Shown: piece by piece, positions 33,037 through 46,090 of the stretch | Layout: each line of letters starts with the position of its first letter | Numbering within the stretch: the first letter of the stretch is position 1 | Source of the DNA: Gnetum montanum | Lineage: Eukaryota; Streptophyta; Gnetopsida; Gnetales; Gnetaceae | Assembly: GCA_015680685.1 (NCBI GenBank) | Contig: MNCI01005245.1 | Coordinates: 486,351 to 550,350, forward strand | Direction: 5' to 3' | DNA: 64,000 bases | Program-made: the position numbers and the translations under genes | Notes under the pieces: generated by a model | Databases searched by the model: none | What the model was told of the DNA's origin: nothing | The model's input: the letters and a program-made list of their open reading frames with translations, nothing else

Positions 33037-33897
33037 TGATGAGCGGCAAATACCCCTATGGTCAACCATACGAATCACTAAGCATTCATGCACGATTTGG
33101 TCAAATTCTATGGACCCTTTATCTTCTGATACATTAGCCTCTAGGAAGTTGAACTATCCCTAAAGGTTATTCATTGTCTTCCCAATTACACTTGTGATAT
33201 GCAAAAGTATGATTAAATGTAATCAAGGAATATGATTTTTATTATTTTTTATGTTTCATGTTTTGGGTGGTTAAAATAAAGGATGAAAAGAATGAAGTAA
33301 TTTAATTGCTAATTTAGTCTAACTAACTAACCAATATTTAACTAATCCTAACATAAGCATCTGTTCCCACTTTCTGTACACATCTTGAACACACTTAATG
33401 CTACTGGATTACCAAACGATAAGCATTACTGGGATTACCAAGCACCAAGCATATGCTCGAAGTGGTTGTACTTATGTGCTTAATTAATCACTACTTAATC
33501 TAGCTTAGTTTAGCCTAATAAATTATTTAATTAATGAAAGAATTAAAGAAATTGCATAAAATATTAAATTCATAAATTAATAATTAATTTATTTCAATGT
33601 GTTGCAAGGTTTATCGAAAGCTTGTCTTTATTGCTATGCACACTGCTCCGCTTAGGTATAACAATGCTTCAATAAAGATTTGTATACTCTTAACTCCTAC
33701 TATGGGAACTTAGAAAAATATTCTAACTTTCAAATGACAAAACTGAAAGAGCTTCGCTACAACTATGACAAGACATGCCATAAACATTACAAGTGAGTGT
33801 GTATTTATAGGTGAAAACAGACACTACGTTGATGGGGCCTGGTTGACGAGACCTAGTTGATGGGGCCCAATTGATGTATCCTGTTTATGATTCATCA
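33037..33897 (-). repeat. 3' LTR of G
   Basis: 861 bp, bounded by GCAAT on the left and the polypurine tract (rc of GGGGGTA, 33898-33904) on the right. Its U3 (about 33830-33885) repeats GGGGCCTGGTTGACG / GACCTAGTTGATGGGGCC-type units, the same motif class as the internal promoter of G. Confidence 0.88.
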
Positions 33898-34775
33898 TAC
33901 CCCCATGCCTGAATGAAAAATTGTCCTCAAGTTCTTTACAAATTTGGAAAGGTATGAAATTATTGACTAATGATAGACATACAATAAACATAAACAAACA
34001 TAACTAAACACTAAGTGTCTGAGTATATGGATATACAATAATTACAAAATGTTTTTGGTGTTCAAGACTACAAAATTGAATGCTAAGAAAAAATTGACAA
34101 ACACCATTCCCCTGATGGCTTGAAGAAAAGGAAGAAGATTAAATTGTCATGGGTGGTGAAGGCTCTTAAGGTTTTGAGGTACTTTCTCCTACTTCAGGCA
34201 CACATGGTGGTTGAGGTTATTGTGGTTGTCCTATTGCAGCTGCAACTTCTAGTGGAAGATGAAAAACATCCAACAATGCTTTCATCTTCTCCTTCTTACT
34301 CATGGGATCATGCACAGTTCATGTAGCTTCATCGATGTGGGCCAAGATGGGCACATTTGAAAGATAGGGCATTGTTGGAAACAACTCCTTGACATTAATG
34401 AACCATGTAGTAAATTTTTTGTGTTTGATGTCGAATGCCCTGATTGCATTTTCCAACTTCTAGTAATCATTCATTCTTTTGGCCAGGTTCTCAGTAGTTG
34501 GTCTTTGATTGATGAATCTTGCCTTGAGAACTTTGAGTTTAACATTTTCTTAGTTTCTGTGTGGTGCTTAAACTTTGTCTCATACAATAAGAACAAGCTA
34601 GCCACCTACTTCTCCAACTCTGATCATGGTTGTCTAGTAGTTAGCATTCTTAGGTTTGCATATTGGAGATTAGCAAGCTTCATATATTCAATTTTCTTTT
34701 CAATCTACAACTCCTTCATGCGAATTTCTACTTTGTTGTAGGCATCTATCCCATCAATGATAGGTTGTCACACCT

Positions 34776-35643
34776 TGATGAGTGGCAAGGTACCCCTACA
34801 CTCAACCATACGAATACGAGCGTAACACCCGCGCTCTGGTCGAACTCCATAGACTAAGTGCCTACACGCCTCATGGAACACTTAAGGTTAATTATTCGTT
34901 GTCTTCCTAGACTTACTTGTATTTGTCGTGGTGTATGGTTAAGTAAGTCTGAGGTATATGATTTTTATAGCTTTTTCGATTTTATCTCCTATGCTAAAAG
35001 GTGAAGGGTTGAAGAGACTAATTACTAACTTTAACTAACTAAATAAGTCTGAATTAACCGAGTGTAAGCATCCATTCCTACTTACTGTTCACACCTTGAA
35101 CCAATGCAACCGTGGTTAGCAAACGCTAGTCATTGCTGGGATCACCACGCGTAACACACATGCTCAAAGCGTTCATACTGAGGCACTTAACTAGGAGAGA
35201 AGGGTTGAGAAAGATTTAATTCCTAATAAAGCATTTAAATGGAAAATAGTAAATAACAATAAATAAAATCCTAATTAGCCTATTCCATGCACTGCAAGGT
35301 TTATCCAAGAAGTTCATCTTTATTGTTGTATACAAACTTATGTTCAGGCACAATGTTTGCTCGAATAAAGATCCATTCACTTTGGAGCTCCTACTACAGG
35401 CACATGGAAAATATTCTATCTCTGGAGAGGTAAAATTGCCAGAGTTTCCCTAAGGGCTATATCTAGACCCCAAATAATGGGAGAGCCACCTCTTATTTAT
35501 AGACTTGGTGGTGGACCGCGATATCGCAGGGGACGACGCAATATCACGTACACGATATCATGGCCCATGCGATATCACGTCCCATCATACCNTGCGATAT
35601 CACGTACACGATATCATGGCCCATGCGATATCGCGTCCCATCA
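34776..35643 (-). repeat. 3' LTR of H
   Basis: TATA (rc of TATAAATA) at 35494-35501. GATATC array at 35518-35640, lengthened here by the N-flanking duplication. The polypurine tract follows (rc of GGGGGTA). Confidence 0.82.
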
Positions 35644-35647
35644 TACC
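35537..35647. repeat. 55-bp duplication around a single N
   Basis: 35537-35591 and 35593-35647 are nearly identical, with the N at 35592. Both copies run across the LTR end into the polypurine tract, so the true LTR has one copy. Probably an assembly join. Confidence 0.8.
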
Positions 35648-37800
35648 CCCATGACTGAATGAAAACTCGTCCTTGAGTTCCTTACAAAATATTGGGATGG
35701 TATGGGATTATTAACTTAAATGGAACTAATGGGATGACATGTGAACAGATCATCATTACAAGACAACAAAACTGGTGTTCATGACAACAAGAGTGAACAC
35801 CTTATTACATTGACATCAGGCCTTATTTGGCAGCTTGAGAAAGAGAGAGAGAGAAAGAATTTTTACTGCTGCCAACGCCAAGATTGCATCTTTCATTGTC
35901 CATCTGTAAGTGTGCCATCGATCTTGCTCCTTGCATAGCTGCTTTCAGCACTGCTCCATTCCATGTGTTCCTTCCAAATCCAATCTGTTGTTGCATGATT
36001 ACCATATGCACACACAACACAATCTTTATATTAGCAAGAGTAAATGAATTTCAATGCAGTTGATACCTTGCTTCGGTGAAAGGTTCATTGGCTGAGTTGT
36101 GGTATGGCTGATACAGGTCTGGAGATATAATATTGATGACTACCGAAGGTGTAGGGGTTAGGAGAAAATTGAAAAAATTGGGCCCTATACCCCCATGACT
36201 AATAGCGAACCTCCGGTAGTGATAGAATGGAGAAAGAAAAAGAATCAAGAAAGATGGAGAAAAAGATACAACTATGACATCGATGAAAGGGATGTCAAGA
36301 TGGAAATGAACAAAATGAAATGGACTGCAAAAATGTTAGGGAAAAGAATTTAACTGGTGCAACAAAGAGGAATGTCAGTGGGTCCTCCCCAAAGTCAGCT
36401 CATGCCCTTAATGCCTTGACAAACCCACATTCAAAGAGTCTGTAGGCTCTAGGAATGTCATTTGGAACAAGAGTTAAAGTCTTAACTGCAAGAATTTACC
36501 AAAAAGAAAATGATGTATCTACTAAAATATACACTAATGATACAACTAGCAATGAGGTGAACAATGGAGAGAAGGGTGGAGAGAAAAGAATGGAATGGAA
36601 TTCCAAGAACAAGGTGGTGTACAACCCCTTGTGTGTTTCATGATTAATGTGACTTAGCAAATCTCATTCCAACTCTGGCCTCAAACCATCCACATCTAGT
36701 GACTTCGCATTAATGCATTCGACTAATCCATCCTCTTGAAGTACCAAGAATGCCTTCACCCAAGAGCCACCACCATTCTGACGAGAAGGGCCTTAGTTAG
36801 AGGGAACATTTTTATTTTAGTTCCATAACCAGTGCTTGTAGCCCAAATGATTATTTTTTCTAAGGGGTATGCTTTGAATTCTCACTTTCCTTTTTTTTTT
36901 GTTTTTTATGTGTTTATACGTGAGAAGCACACCATGCAAAGACTTTTTTATTTTTATTGCTCAGCTTCCTGATGATTAGGTAATGTCAAAACGGTAAGAA
37001 AAATCAAGAATAAAACATCCAAGCACCCAAGAGAACGGCCAACACAAATGCATCAAGTTCCCTTGAAGTCACACCCTTTTCAATCCTTGAGTCCTTCCTT
37101 ATTTTGAAAAGTACCCAGTCACCGATTCATTAATGTTCTTATTTAGAAAGGGATGGTACATTTCCAATCTGAGAGAGACCATAGAAATAGGTGGATGAAT
37201 GGATGAAGTGGACTCATTGCCTACCATATCAAAAGAACATAACTTAGTATCAACATCATAACTTAAAGGTAAAAACCAAACATTGACAATCAATAGAAAC
37301 ACAGTTCATACCATCATGAAGAACACTTATTGGTGACAAACTTACAAGGTGGATCACACACACATACACACACAAAATGAAAAAGTATAACGATGTTGAA
37401 AAATAAAAACAAGAAAAGTTAAAGAAATTTGTAAAACAAAAATGTGTAAAATAAAAACTTGTAAAACAAAAACGTGTAAAACAAAAATGTGTAAAAAAAA
37501 CATGTAAAACAAAAACTTAAAAACAACTGAGGGCCCCAAATGATTAGCATAGGTGGCCATCTCCCCCATGACTGAATGGAAAGGGAGAGATCCGAAACAA
37601 TGAGTGCCTGTTTGAATTTCTTAGAAGTGTCCAACTTCTCCCAATTGATGTTCTTAGATTAAGGGATGGAAGTTGGCGACACTCATACTCCAATGTATCT
37701 ATGCCTTCGTTGTTGGCATGAGTTATTCCCCTAGTTCGTTCCATGCATGTTGGTGGGCTGCTTCCTTGATCAGCGGTCAACCACTGGGTGTCTACTATTG
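35644..37800 (-). other. Non-coding 3' part of H
   Basis: Contains, in reverse, the ORF2-leader motif (GGAGGTTCGC...CATGGGGG, about 36190-36215), block 2 (about 36376-36440), block 1 (about 36783-36845) and the A-rich 17-bp repeats (37395-37520). No motif array or TATA precedes the leader, and no ORF2 domain is recognisable at 35650-36180. The ORFs over 37354-37634 are translations of the repeats. Confidence 0.6.
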
Positions 37801-37859
37801 GTTGTGTGGTTGCTACATATAGACATCTTTGTTTTAGAGTTTCAAGGGTACACCTGTTT

Positions 37860-38380
37860 CACGGAGGAGATGTGGAACATTCCTCCATGTCATCACCCAA
37901 TGAATCACTGTATGTGATGCATGGAACTTTCTTCTTCTTGATCTTTATATAAATATTTACCTTAGATATCTCCAAGGAAAGATCGTGAATCCCTAGGCAT
38001 GCGTCTACTGTTCTTAGTCATGCCCTTCCCATTATAATTGGGAAGTCCCCTTTGTCATTGTTAATTTCTATCACTAGGAAATCAGCTAGGTATGACCAAC
38101 CACACACAGTGGTAACAATGTCCTCCACCAATCCTAAGGGAATGGTGATGGACTAGTCTGCCAACTCTAGTTGAATGTTGCTCTTCTTAAGTTGGGATAG
38201 GTTGCAGGCTTGATACATCTCTCGTAAAATTAGGTTGACTCTGGAACTTGAGTCAAGAAGACCCTTATGTGATTTGTTTCCAACGACTTGGAGGTAGATT
38301 AAGGGACTTCCAGGATTAGCTAGTTTCCTGGGAAGGTGGCCTACCTTGATCCAGTCGGTTATGGTATGTGTTAACATAAC
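37860..38380 (-). pseudogene. Element H aspartic protease
   Basis: Minus-strand open stretch 38377-38153 with SPLIYLQVVGNKSHKGLLDSSS and LSQLKKSNIQLELAD. The active-site Gly is replaced by Ser, as in D. Downstream residues (VEDIVTTV, GDFPIIMGRA) match the D protease region. The sequence then jumps to post-integrase DNA, which shows the pol deletion. Confidence 0.65.
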
Positions 38381-38389
38381 CGTATGTGT

Positions 38390-40889
38390 TAAGCTCTGTT
38401 GTTGGACGGAAGGCTACTCCGAAGCCTTAATTGTTGGAGGAGCACACCTAGACTCAACTACTTGTTGTTGTGAGAGCTTGTCTGGGCTTTTGGTTCCGAA
38501 GAAAGATCTTCTCTTTTTGTGGTTGTCAGAACCAGCAATGGGTTGAATGTTTACGACTCTTGTAACATTTCGTGGCTGTGGTTGAGTGGGAAGTTTCCCT
38601 TGCATTGTTGGAGTAGGAGGTATGGGAACTACAGGTGGAAGAGGTGCAGATGGAGTAGGAGGATGGTATGGATATGGAGCATCTCCCATAGGAGAAGGAG
38701 TCCTTCTAAAGTACTCCTAAACTTGGTAATGACGTTGGGGAGCTGTGTGACCCATGGAGTCACTTGGAGAAATCGGCTGCTACACGTAGTATCCATATGG
38801 ATCTGGTTGCTGGTAAGGGTACTGTTGTTTCAGTGGTGGCATCCCCCATGACTGTGGGTGTTGCCACTACTGATGCTACCCAATGTATTGTGGTGGAGTT
38901 CCACTTGGATAGTACGTTAACGGTTGGTGGAACTGTCTTGGGTTACCTTGGGGATAAGGTAACCTTCGGGGTGTCTACTGTTGGTTAAGTCTCAGATTAA
39001 GTGCATACACCCCAGACTCTTGTAGATGTGAGATGATTGGACAACATCCCTTAGGATGGTCATAGTGGCAAATCTCACATCCACCATCATCGTCCGTGTT
39101 AGAATCCACAACCTCATCAGAGATAGTTATTTTCCCCTTACCCTTGTCACATGCAGGGCCTAAATCTCTTTACTTTGTCTTGTTCTTGTCACTACTTCAT
39201 TCCTCCTTAGAATCCTCTACAATCTTTAGGATAGTTTCAATTTTACTGTCTAAGGAGCTCCATACTTCATCTACCTTAGCCAATACTTCTGTTGTTAGCT
39301 TATGAAGTGGCAAGGTTTTTCGGTTCACCAACTCTTCGAGTGGTGACTCATCCTCTTCATCACAAAATCTCACTCCCTTCTTTCAAAGAAAGGGATCATG
39401 GTTATATTCTTCCGCACTTTCCCTTTTTCATAGTTCACCTTCTTCTTTTGCTACTTGTTCCAATAAGCGATGTATCTCATGGGATCTAAGTTCTGATAGT
39501 CTTCCTTAGGCATAAGTCCCAAGGGTTCTCCTAGTTTCATACTTTAGCCCATCTATGATGTGGCGAAGTTGATCCCACTGTGCATAACCATGGCCCAGGC
39601 AACGATGTAATAATTTGTAGTAGTAGCCCATGGCAGCATCCAAGTGTTCATAAGTACCTTGCTTCCATCCTTGGATCTGCTTACGCAAATTAGACACTCT
39701 GGAGTATGTTTGATATTTATCGTTGAAGAGTTCTAAGATTTTACTCCACCTCATAATGGTTTTTGGTTCTAAGGACCGGTACCAACTCTTTGCTTCCTTT
39801 ATGAGTGTCTTGGAAAACAACTTTAGTTTCTGCCACTCATTCTCTATGTTTTGCAAGGTGCAAGCATTGTGGAATGCCTGTAAATGATTTTACGGATCCG
39901 CGTTGTATCCCCCTTCGAAGCATGGGATATTGTTCATGTCTAAGCACTTGATCTGACTATCTTTTAAATGCCTTGTTGGTATTCTCACTGCCTCCATTAT
40001 ATTTAGCATACTTCGGGTGGCAAGTAGGGGTTCTTCATAATCATCTCTTTCATGACGTCTATGATGTCTACGTTGTTCCCTACTTTCCCTTCGTTCATGC
40101 CCTTGTCCTCTCTCTCGACTCTCTCATCAAGGTCTCTCATTTTTTCTACCTCTATCCTCACCGTTATGCTCTCTATGACTACGCCCAGAGGTGGAAGGAG
40201 AGGGCGAATGATGTGAAGAAGGGAAAGAAGAAGGAGAACCATCTGATGTTTCCTACCCTCTCTTCTATGGCTTCGGCCTTGATCGTGATGACGATCTGAG
40301 TGCCCGTCCTTATCATGTGTTGTTGTTCCCTCAATGAATAGTTGGCGTTCACGGGGATCAGAACTAATGTTATGTAGCATGGATTGCAGGTTCTGATACC
40401 CAACCTCCTCACCATTATTAGGAGGGGGACATCATTGGAAGGAGAACCCATTATAATGGGTTCATCATCTCTGATTTCACTTAGGATTTGTAGGACCTCT
40501 TTGCCCTTCAACAGTGTATGTTGGCTCTCCTACCTTGAGTCCCTCATACGTTGTAAAGCTATCGGATTGTAATCCCTCATGTCAAAATCACCTATAATGT
40601 ACTCAGCATAGAGCTGAGTCATGCTGATCTGTGCTAGAGCACGGAGGATCATGTTGGGGACTGCACGATCCAGAGGTAACACTATGTTACCTTGCAAGTC
40701 TCTCTAGGGCATTTGTTCATCCTGATGGAAGATAAAGGTAAAATTGGGTATATACTCATCAGGATGAGTATATTCCACCCTATATTGTTGAGGAACTGGC
40801 AGATTTAGGTTATGTGTTTTAGACTACCGACTGTTCTTTGTATGATCCCTAGGTGGTGAGTTGCTCTTGTGAGAAGAAGAAGAAGACAT
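38390..40889 (-). pseudogene. Element H gag
   Basis: Starts at ATG 40889 (MSSSSSHKSNSPPRDHTKNS). An N-terminal domain follows that is shared with D and G (VEYTHPDEYIPNF, LDRAVPNMILRAL), then a charged Arg/His-rich region (40380-40003) and the gag core (39856-39506: WQKLKLFSKTLIKEAKSWY, NDKYQTYSRVSNLRKQIQG). The zinc knuckle is at about 39075-39035, CEICHYDHPKGCC, again with CX2CX3HX4C spacing. The proline-rich tail is at 38689-38414. Stops and frameshifts are fewer than in D. Confidence 0.8.
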
Positions 40890-41013
40890 TGTGTCTTATC
40901 AGTGTGCTAATTAACCGTGATATAATTTTTCTTTTAATTAATCCTAAGGGTTCGTTTAAGCTCCCAATGATGTGAATGATCTCCTATGTTCTACTTAGCA
41001 CACAAACACTTAG

Positions 41014-41031
41014 TCCACGGGAACGATGTCA
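41014..41031 (-). other. Primer binding site of H
   Basis: The minus strand reads TGACATCGTTCCCGTGGA, 13 of 18 bases like the tRNA-Asp complement. The G/C substitution at position 11 is not explained by deamination, so a different tRNA isoacceptor is possible. Confidence 0.55.
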
Positions 41032-41032
41032 A

Positions 41033-41854
41033 TGATGAGTGGCGAGGTACCCCTACACTCAACCATATGAATACGAGCGTAACATGCGCGATCTGGTCGA
41101 ACTCCGCAGACTAAGTGCCTACATGCCTCATGGAACACTTAAGGTTAATTATTCATTGTCTTCCCATACTTACTTGTATTTGTCACGGTGTATGGTTAAG
41201 TAAGTCTGAGGTATATGATTTTTATAGCTTTTTCGGTTTTATCTCCTATGCCAAAAGGTGAAGGGTTGAAGAGAATAATTACTAACTTTAACTAACTAAC
41301 TAAGTCTGAATTAACCTAACATTAGCATCCATTCCCACTTACTGTTCACACCCTGAACCAATGCAACCGTGGTTACCAAATGCTAGTCGTTGTTGGGATC
41401 ACCACGCGTAACGCACGTGCTCAAAGCGGTCGTACTAAGGCACTTAACTAGGACAGAAGGATTGAGAAAGATTTAATTCCTAATAAAGCATTTAAATTGA
41501 AAACAGTAAATAATAATAAATAAAAGCCTAATTAGCCTATTCCATGCACTGCAAGGTTTATCCAAGAAGTTCGTATTTATTGCCATACACAAACTTGTGT
41601 TTAGGTACAATGTTTGCTCAAATAAAGATCCATTCACTTTGGAGCTCCTACTGCGGGCACATGGAAAATATTCTATCTCTGGAGAGGTAAAACTACCAGA
41701 GTTTCCCTAAGGGCTAGATCTAGACCCCAAACAACAGGAGAGCCACCTCTTATTTATAGACTTGGCGTCGTCCCTCGCGATATCGCGTATATCGCGTCGC
41801 CCCCGTGATATCGCGTACGTGATATCATGGCCCATGTGATATCGCGTCCCATCA
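41033..41854 (-). repeat. 5' LTR of H
   Basis: Pairs with 34776-35643. TATA (rc) at 41751-41758. The array at 41768-41850 has several GATATC sites in GCGATATCGCG and GTGATATCGCGTACG context. Confidence 0.85.
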
Positions 41855-44066
41855 CACTTCTTTTCTTTGTTGGAGTTTTTGGAGGGTCTCATTGACGTCT
41901 ACCTTAGCCAACTAGATATGTTTTTCATTAACTTCTTTCTATAAGCCAACCTAATCTCTGTAGTGGTTCTTAACTCTCTCAAATTTGAGAGCCTCATTCT
42001 TCTAGGTGGCAATCTCAATCATAGATTTTTGGCATAAGGTATGGATGTCCTTCATAGAGAGATTTCTATTCTCCATTGCCAATCTCCTAAGCTTAGTGTT
42101 TACCCTAGCTAGCTGCTCATGCTGTTCATGGATGAATTCTTGCATTTATTGTTTCTACACATCAACATTCTGTATGTGATGATTTTCTATAGTTAGCATC
42201 TCATTTACTAGGCATGTTTGGACCAAGCCCTTTTGAGCTAAATATGGTTTGGCCTTGACCATGAACTAGTCAAAAATGATAGTCGCCATCATTGCCTCAA
42301 CTTATTTAAGTCTATCTTGAAGGTAATGAACAGCTTCATCTCTTGTTAATGTAGGGTTGAGGAGCATGGGATCAACAAGATGGGCTCTTAATTTGGAAAC
42401 CTCCATAGCTAAGCATTAGTTTTGTGTTTGAGTCGTTTTGAGTTATCCTTCCAAAATGATGCATTTGCCCTTTGCTTAAAGTAGCTCTAATTGGGTTGCA
42501 GTGATGTTATCTGAAAAATCAAAGATATTTAAAAATAGTTTCCTTGTTCCCACTAGTTGATCCAACAATTCCTTGTGCTAGGTTGCACTCAATCAATTGC
42601 TAATAGTTCTTGTAGACGTCTACACATCTCTGAGTGTAGAAACATCTAGTATAGATATTGCAAGTGCATTTAGTACTTCAGTGATTCGATCAATAATCAC
42701 TTCTATTGTGGTCTCTTATTCTTGGTGCTACATTACCAAGATAGTTACTTCCTCACACTCCTCCAAGCATACCAAAAAGGTAGTAGCATTCCTAGAGATT
42801 TTTGGGAATTTTTGTTGTTGCAAGAAAGACATCATTACCTCTTAAGCACTAGGATTCAACCTTGTGGATAGTTTTGTTCTTTGGGCTGAGAATATTATTC
42901 CACTTTCCTTCATTTGACTGATTATTTAAGCTACTTCGTTGAGGTGACTTGTTGTAGGACGATACATAGATGGATCCCCACCACTTGTTCTTACTCACTG
43001 CTCTTGCTCACATAAGAGCTACTCTTGAATTTCACGTAGGTGTTCAATGGTTGTGCAGGCCTCCAACATTATTTTCTAAGTGGGTGGTGGAGGTGGCAGT
43101 TGCTACTCTTCTTTGGGCATGGTAGGGGTCTTGTCTTTCATCTTCTCAAACCAAGAGGTAACAAGAGTATGCATAATTGTGTCATTTTTGTAACGGACTA
43201 TTCTTGCCCTCTTATAGATTTTTTTGATAAGGCATGAAAATGGCAGGGTTTTCCTTTCAAGCTCATTTTCCTTGAAATGCTTTTCCATCTCTAGATATAT
43301 TAATTATGGAAGGTTAAAAAAAAATTTCCACTTAAAGTGATACATGCTCAAGCAGAGAAACCAGTCACCTTGTTGGGCCTCACCATCAAATTGAGGTGAT
43401 AAGTTGCTATCTTAAAGTGTGTGTTCTCCATCGATGTAGTGTGCCAAAATCCTTACAGTAAACCTCATAACACCGCTAGATCCATTACCTTTTTATCTTT
43501 GGGTATGCATGCATGAAGATCTTGCTAGATGAGTGCTAAAATCAAGCATACCAAGAGCGTGTGAAATAGCTTCTACCGAGTAGGACACCTAAATGTCCTT
43601 GATTTTCATAGTGACTCTTATCTTTTTGCTATTCCAAAAGAGATATGTCTCTCCCATGTATCACATCTTACTAGAAGTGATGACTGGCCACATGGGAGAG
43701 TTTTGCAACTGCGCTTTGAATTTTGGTGAAGAATTTTTCAAGAATGGCCCAAAGTTCAATTCTTAAAGAACTGAGCATTGGACATCATGAGGCTTGATTG
43801 TGTTAAGGCAAGTTTGTGTCAATGTGACCTCAAGTCTTGGTATGGGACCCTAGTGCCTTTCCTCTTTGGGATTGTTCAATCGCAACCTCTTCTTTGGGAA
43901 TCTATTGAACATATCCCACTTCGGGCTCCTCCCAAAGAGATCTTGTTACATGAGTTTCTATTGCCTACTTATGAGCTTGTTCATGTTGTTCACTTCCAAC
44001 TCTAGATCATTTGTTCCTTGGTTGTGATGGTGCTCCTTCTTGTAGCTATTTTGATCTTGGTGCCAT

Positions 44067-44383
44067 TTATGATCACAACATGCCAAGGATTAGCATTAAT
44101 TATTTAACTTGAAACAATTAGAATACCTTATCTCTTGGGGTAGTTACACTTGGTGGCTAAGTTGTGATCATGGCCTGGTTGATTATTTTAATTATTATTT
44201 TATTCTTATCTTAATATTAATAATTAATTTTATGTTTACAGGAGTTTGTTGGAATGGTTAAAGTCTCAAAAATTGATGGTTTAGTGGTATTCTATTCATT
44301 AACCCTTTGGGGGAGTTTGAAAAATTTTAAAAACTTTTCATCAAAAACCTTCAAGTTTGTTACCCCCATGACTAAGAGCTTAC
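44067..44383 (-). other. Probable 5'-UTR intron of ORF2 (G)
   Basis: On the minus strand the donor AAAG|GTAAGCTCTTAG begins at 44383 and is followed by CATGGGGGTAAC, the same series as D. The region down to the ATG at 44066 is AT-rich and without coding potential. The acceptor is not clear. Confidence 0.45.
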
Positions 44384-44513
44384 CTTTGATAGCTATAGGA
44401 TTGAAGAACAACATGAAATTTATGGGCTCTAGAAGGTTTTGAGCTCTGAAAAATTGCAAAAACTCCCCTCTCTTTTTGAACCAAGTTATAAAAAATTTCA
44501 AAGTATTAGATGA

Positions 44514-44592
44514 TATTTATAGGATTTTTGCATTGCGTCAATTGGGCCTAGTTGACGCAACTAATCATGTCAATTGGGCCTAGTTGATGCAG
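44514..44592 (-). promoter_or_regulatory. Internal promoter of G ORF2
   Basis: TATAAATA on the minus strand (44514-44521). Directly upstream on that strand (+ coordinates 44529-44592) are two copies of a unit read on the + strand as GTCAATTGGGCCTAGTTGA. The GGCCTAGTTGAYG core is also repeated in the G LTRs and is unlike the GATATC array of A. Confidence 0.65.
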
Positions 44593-44599
44593 CTATTAA

Positions 44600-46090
44600 C
44601 CATTGTTAAATTTTTCAAACGTAATGAAAAACAAGAAATGTTTAAATGAAATTTGGATTAAATGGAAGCCTAAATAGCCAAGAACATGATGAAAATATTT
44701 GAAGAGGATGTTGAAGTTTAGAAAATGGAGAAATGATTTGAGAATGAGATTTGACGAAGAAGAATGCCTTAAGGAGCACATAGTTGGATGCATGATGGAG
44801 TGCATGAAACATTTAATTGTGGCAACTTCTAAGAGTAGGAAGTTTACCTAACCAAACCACAAAATATGCAAGTGGATCCGCCCCATAGTAGCACATGCCC
44901 TTTTTTCCCTTACATAACCTCAACTAAGGAGTCTCTGGGCCCCATAGTTGATTAATGATTACGAAAAGTTAAGGAAAAAACCCAAAAAATCTATTTAGGA
45001 AGTTCAACACATCAAACTAAGACATTGGATGAAAACATGAACAACCAGCAGTGAGATGAGCTATGGAAGTATTGATGGATGATGGAGAGAGAGGAATGAA
45101 GTTCTCGGTCCTGATCACATGAAGTCACTTGTGGAATTCATGGTTAAATGACCCGATAGAGTCCAACCTTAGTCCAGACCAAAACTAACCACTTTCAATA
45201 ACTTGGCATCACCATTGTAGGATCGGTCCACCCACTCAAGACATAAGAATGCTCCCATGAACAACCACCATTCCTTATTGGAGAAGAAAATAGAAGTAGG
45301 AAGTGAGAAAGAACCTTAGTTAGAGGGGACCTTCACACATGGGTAACATGTCTTTCTAGTCCCATAACTAGTGCTTGTAGCCCATTTATTTTGTCTAAGT
45401 TGTATGCTTTGAATTCCCATCATATTTTTTTTGTTGTTTTTGTTTAGAAGTTTTCAGATGAAAACCACACCATGCAAAGACGTATTCAACTTCTTGTTAT
45501 TTGTTTACACAGAATGGTAAGAAATCCATGAGAAACACACTTGCATTGAAGATGGTAGAAGGTACAAAGAGCTTTGAATGCCCTTGAAGTCACACCCTTT
45601 TCAACCTTTGAATCCTTTCCAAGTCTAGAAACTACCAAGGTTACAAGTTCGTTAAGGTTTTTTTAATGAAAAGAGATCATATTTCCAAAACAAGAAAAAC
45701 CATAAAGTTTGTGGATGGGTGGATGACGTGGACTCATTGCCTATTCCATGAAAAAGAAACCTATCTTAGTTATTAGTCACCAAAAATCAAAAATAGAAAC
45801 CAGACATTGGTAATTGAAAATGTTAGGTACAAACCACCATTAGTAAACAACAACAGCATCATTGTGTCCTATTGGCAATAAAGCACTTTTATTAGAAAAT
45901 AAGGAAAAATCACAACAAAATAAGGGAAAATATTAAATAAATTATAAAATATTCAAGAAAAATAAAACATACTAATGATGTTGTAAAATAAAAATTTGGA
46001 AAAATAATAAAGTGTAAAACAAAAAAGGTATAAAAAAAATAAAGTGTAAAACAAAAAATTATGAAAGATTGAGGAGCCACTTTAAATGAT
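44600..46090 (-). other. Inter-ORF non-coding region of G
   Basis: In reverse: block 2 at about 44868-44945 (AAGTGGATCCGCCCC, CTCAACTAAGGAGTC), block 1 at about 45310-45385 (CTTAGTTAGAGGGGACCTT, ATGGGTAACATGTC), the TCACACCCTTTTCAACC segment near 45590, and A-rich repeats at 45950-46070. Confidence 0.6.

Larger units (their letters stand above)
34776..41854 (-). mobile_element. Element H: gag-protease element without pol or ORF2
   Basis: Reverse element in G ORF2 with LTRs 34776-35643 and 41033-41854 and TSD CACCT (34771-34775)/CACTT (41855-41859). Internally it has a primer site, gag and protease. RT, RNase H and integrase are missing, and the sequence passes from protease (about 37800) straight into the post-integrase A/T repeats. 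ORF2 is also almost absent. The LTRs carry GATATC arrays of the A type, while gag is closer to G and D. Confidence 0.85.
34139..44066 (-). pseudogene. Element G ORF2 (split by element H)
   Basis: Starts at ATG 44066 (MAPRSK...), runs to 41855, and resumes from 34775 to the stop near 34139. The first part carries the PF20167-like region (about 43780-43200, with the FPCLIKKI-type segment near 43230) and the central domain with ISRNATTFLVCLEE (about 42815-42770). A long coiled-coil type region continues to 41870. The second piece holds the C-terminal Ala/Pro-rich tail, colinear with D ORF2. Many stops are present. Similarity among A, D and G spans the whole gene, so it is an old, conserved part of this element group. 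The function is unknown. Confidence 0.65.

Noticed and set aside
37354-37634. Phe-rich overlapping minus-strand ORFs
   Set aside because: They translate the A-rich tandem repeats after the gag-protease region of H. Low complexity and no conserved frame.
44830-45000. Possible tRNA or small RNA in the conserved inter-ORF block
   Set aside because: No cloverleaf, B-box or Pol III terminator arrangement could be made out by eye. The block is shared only among these retroelements.
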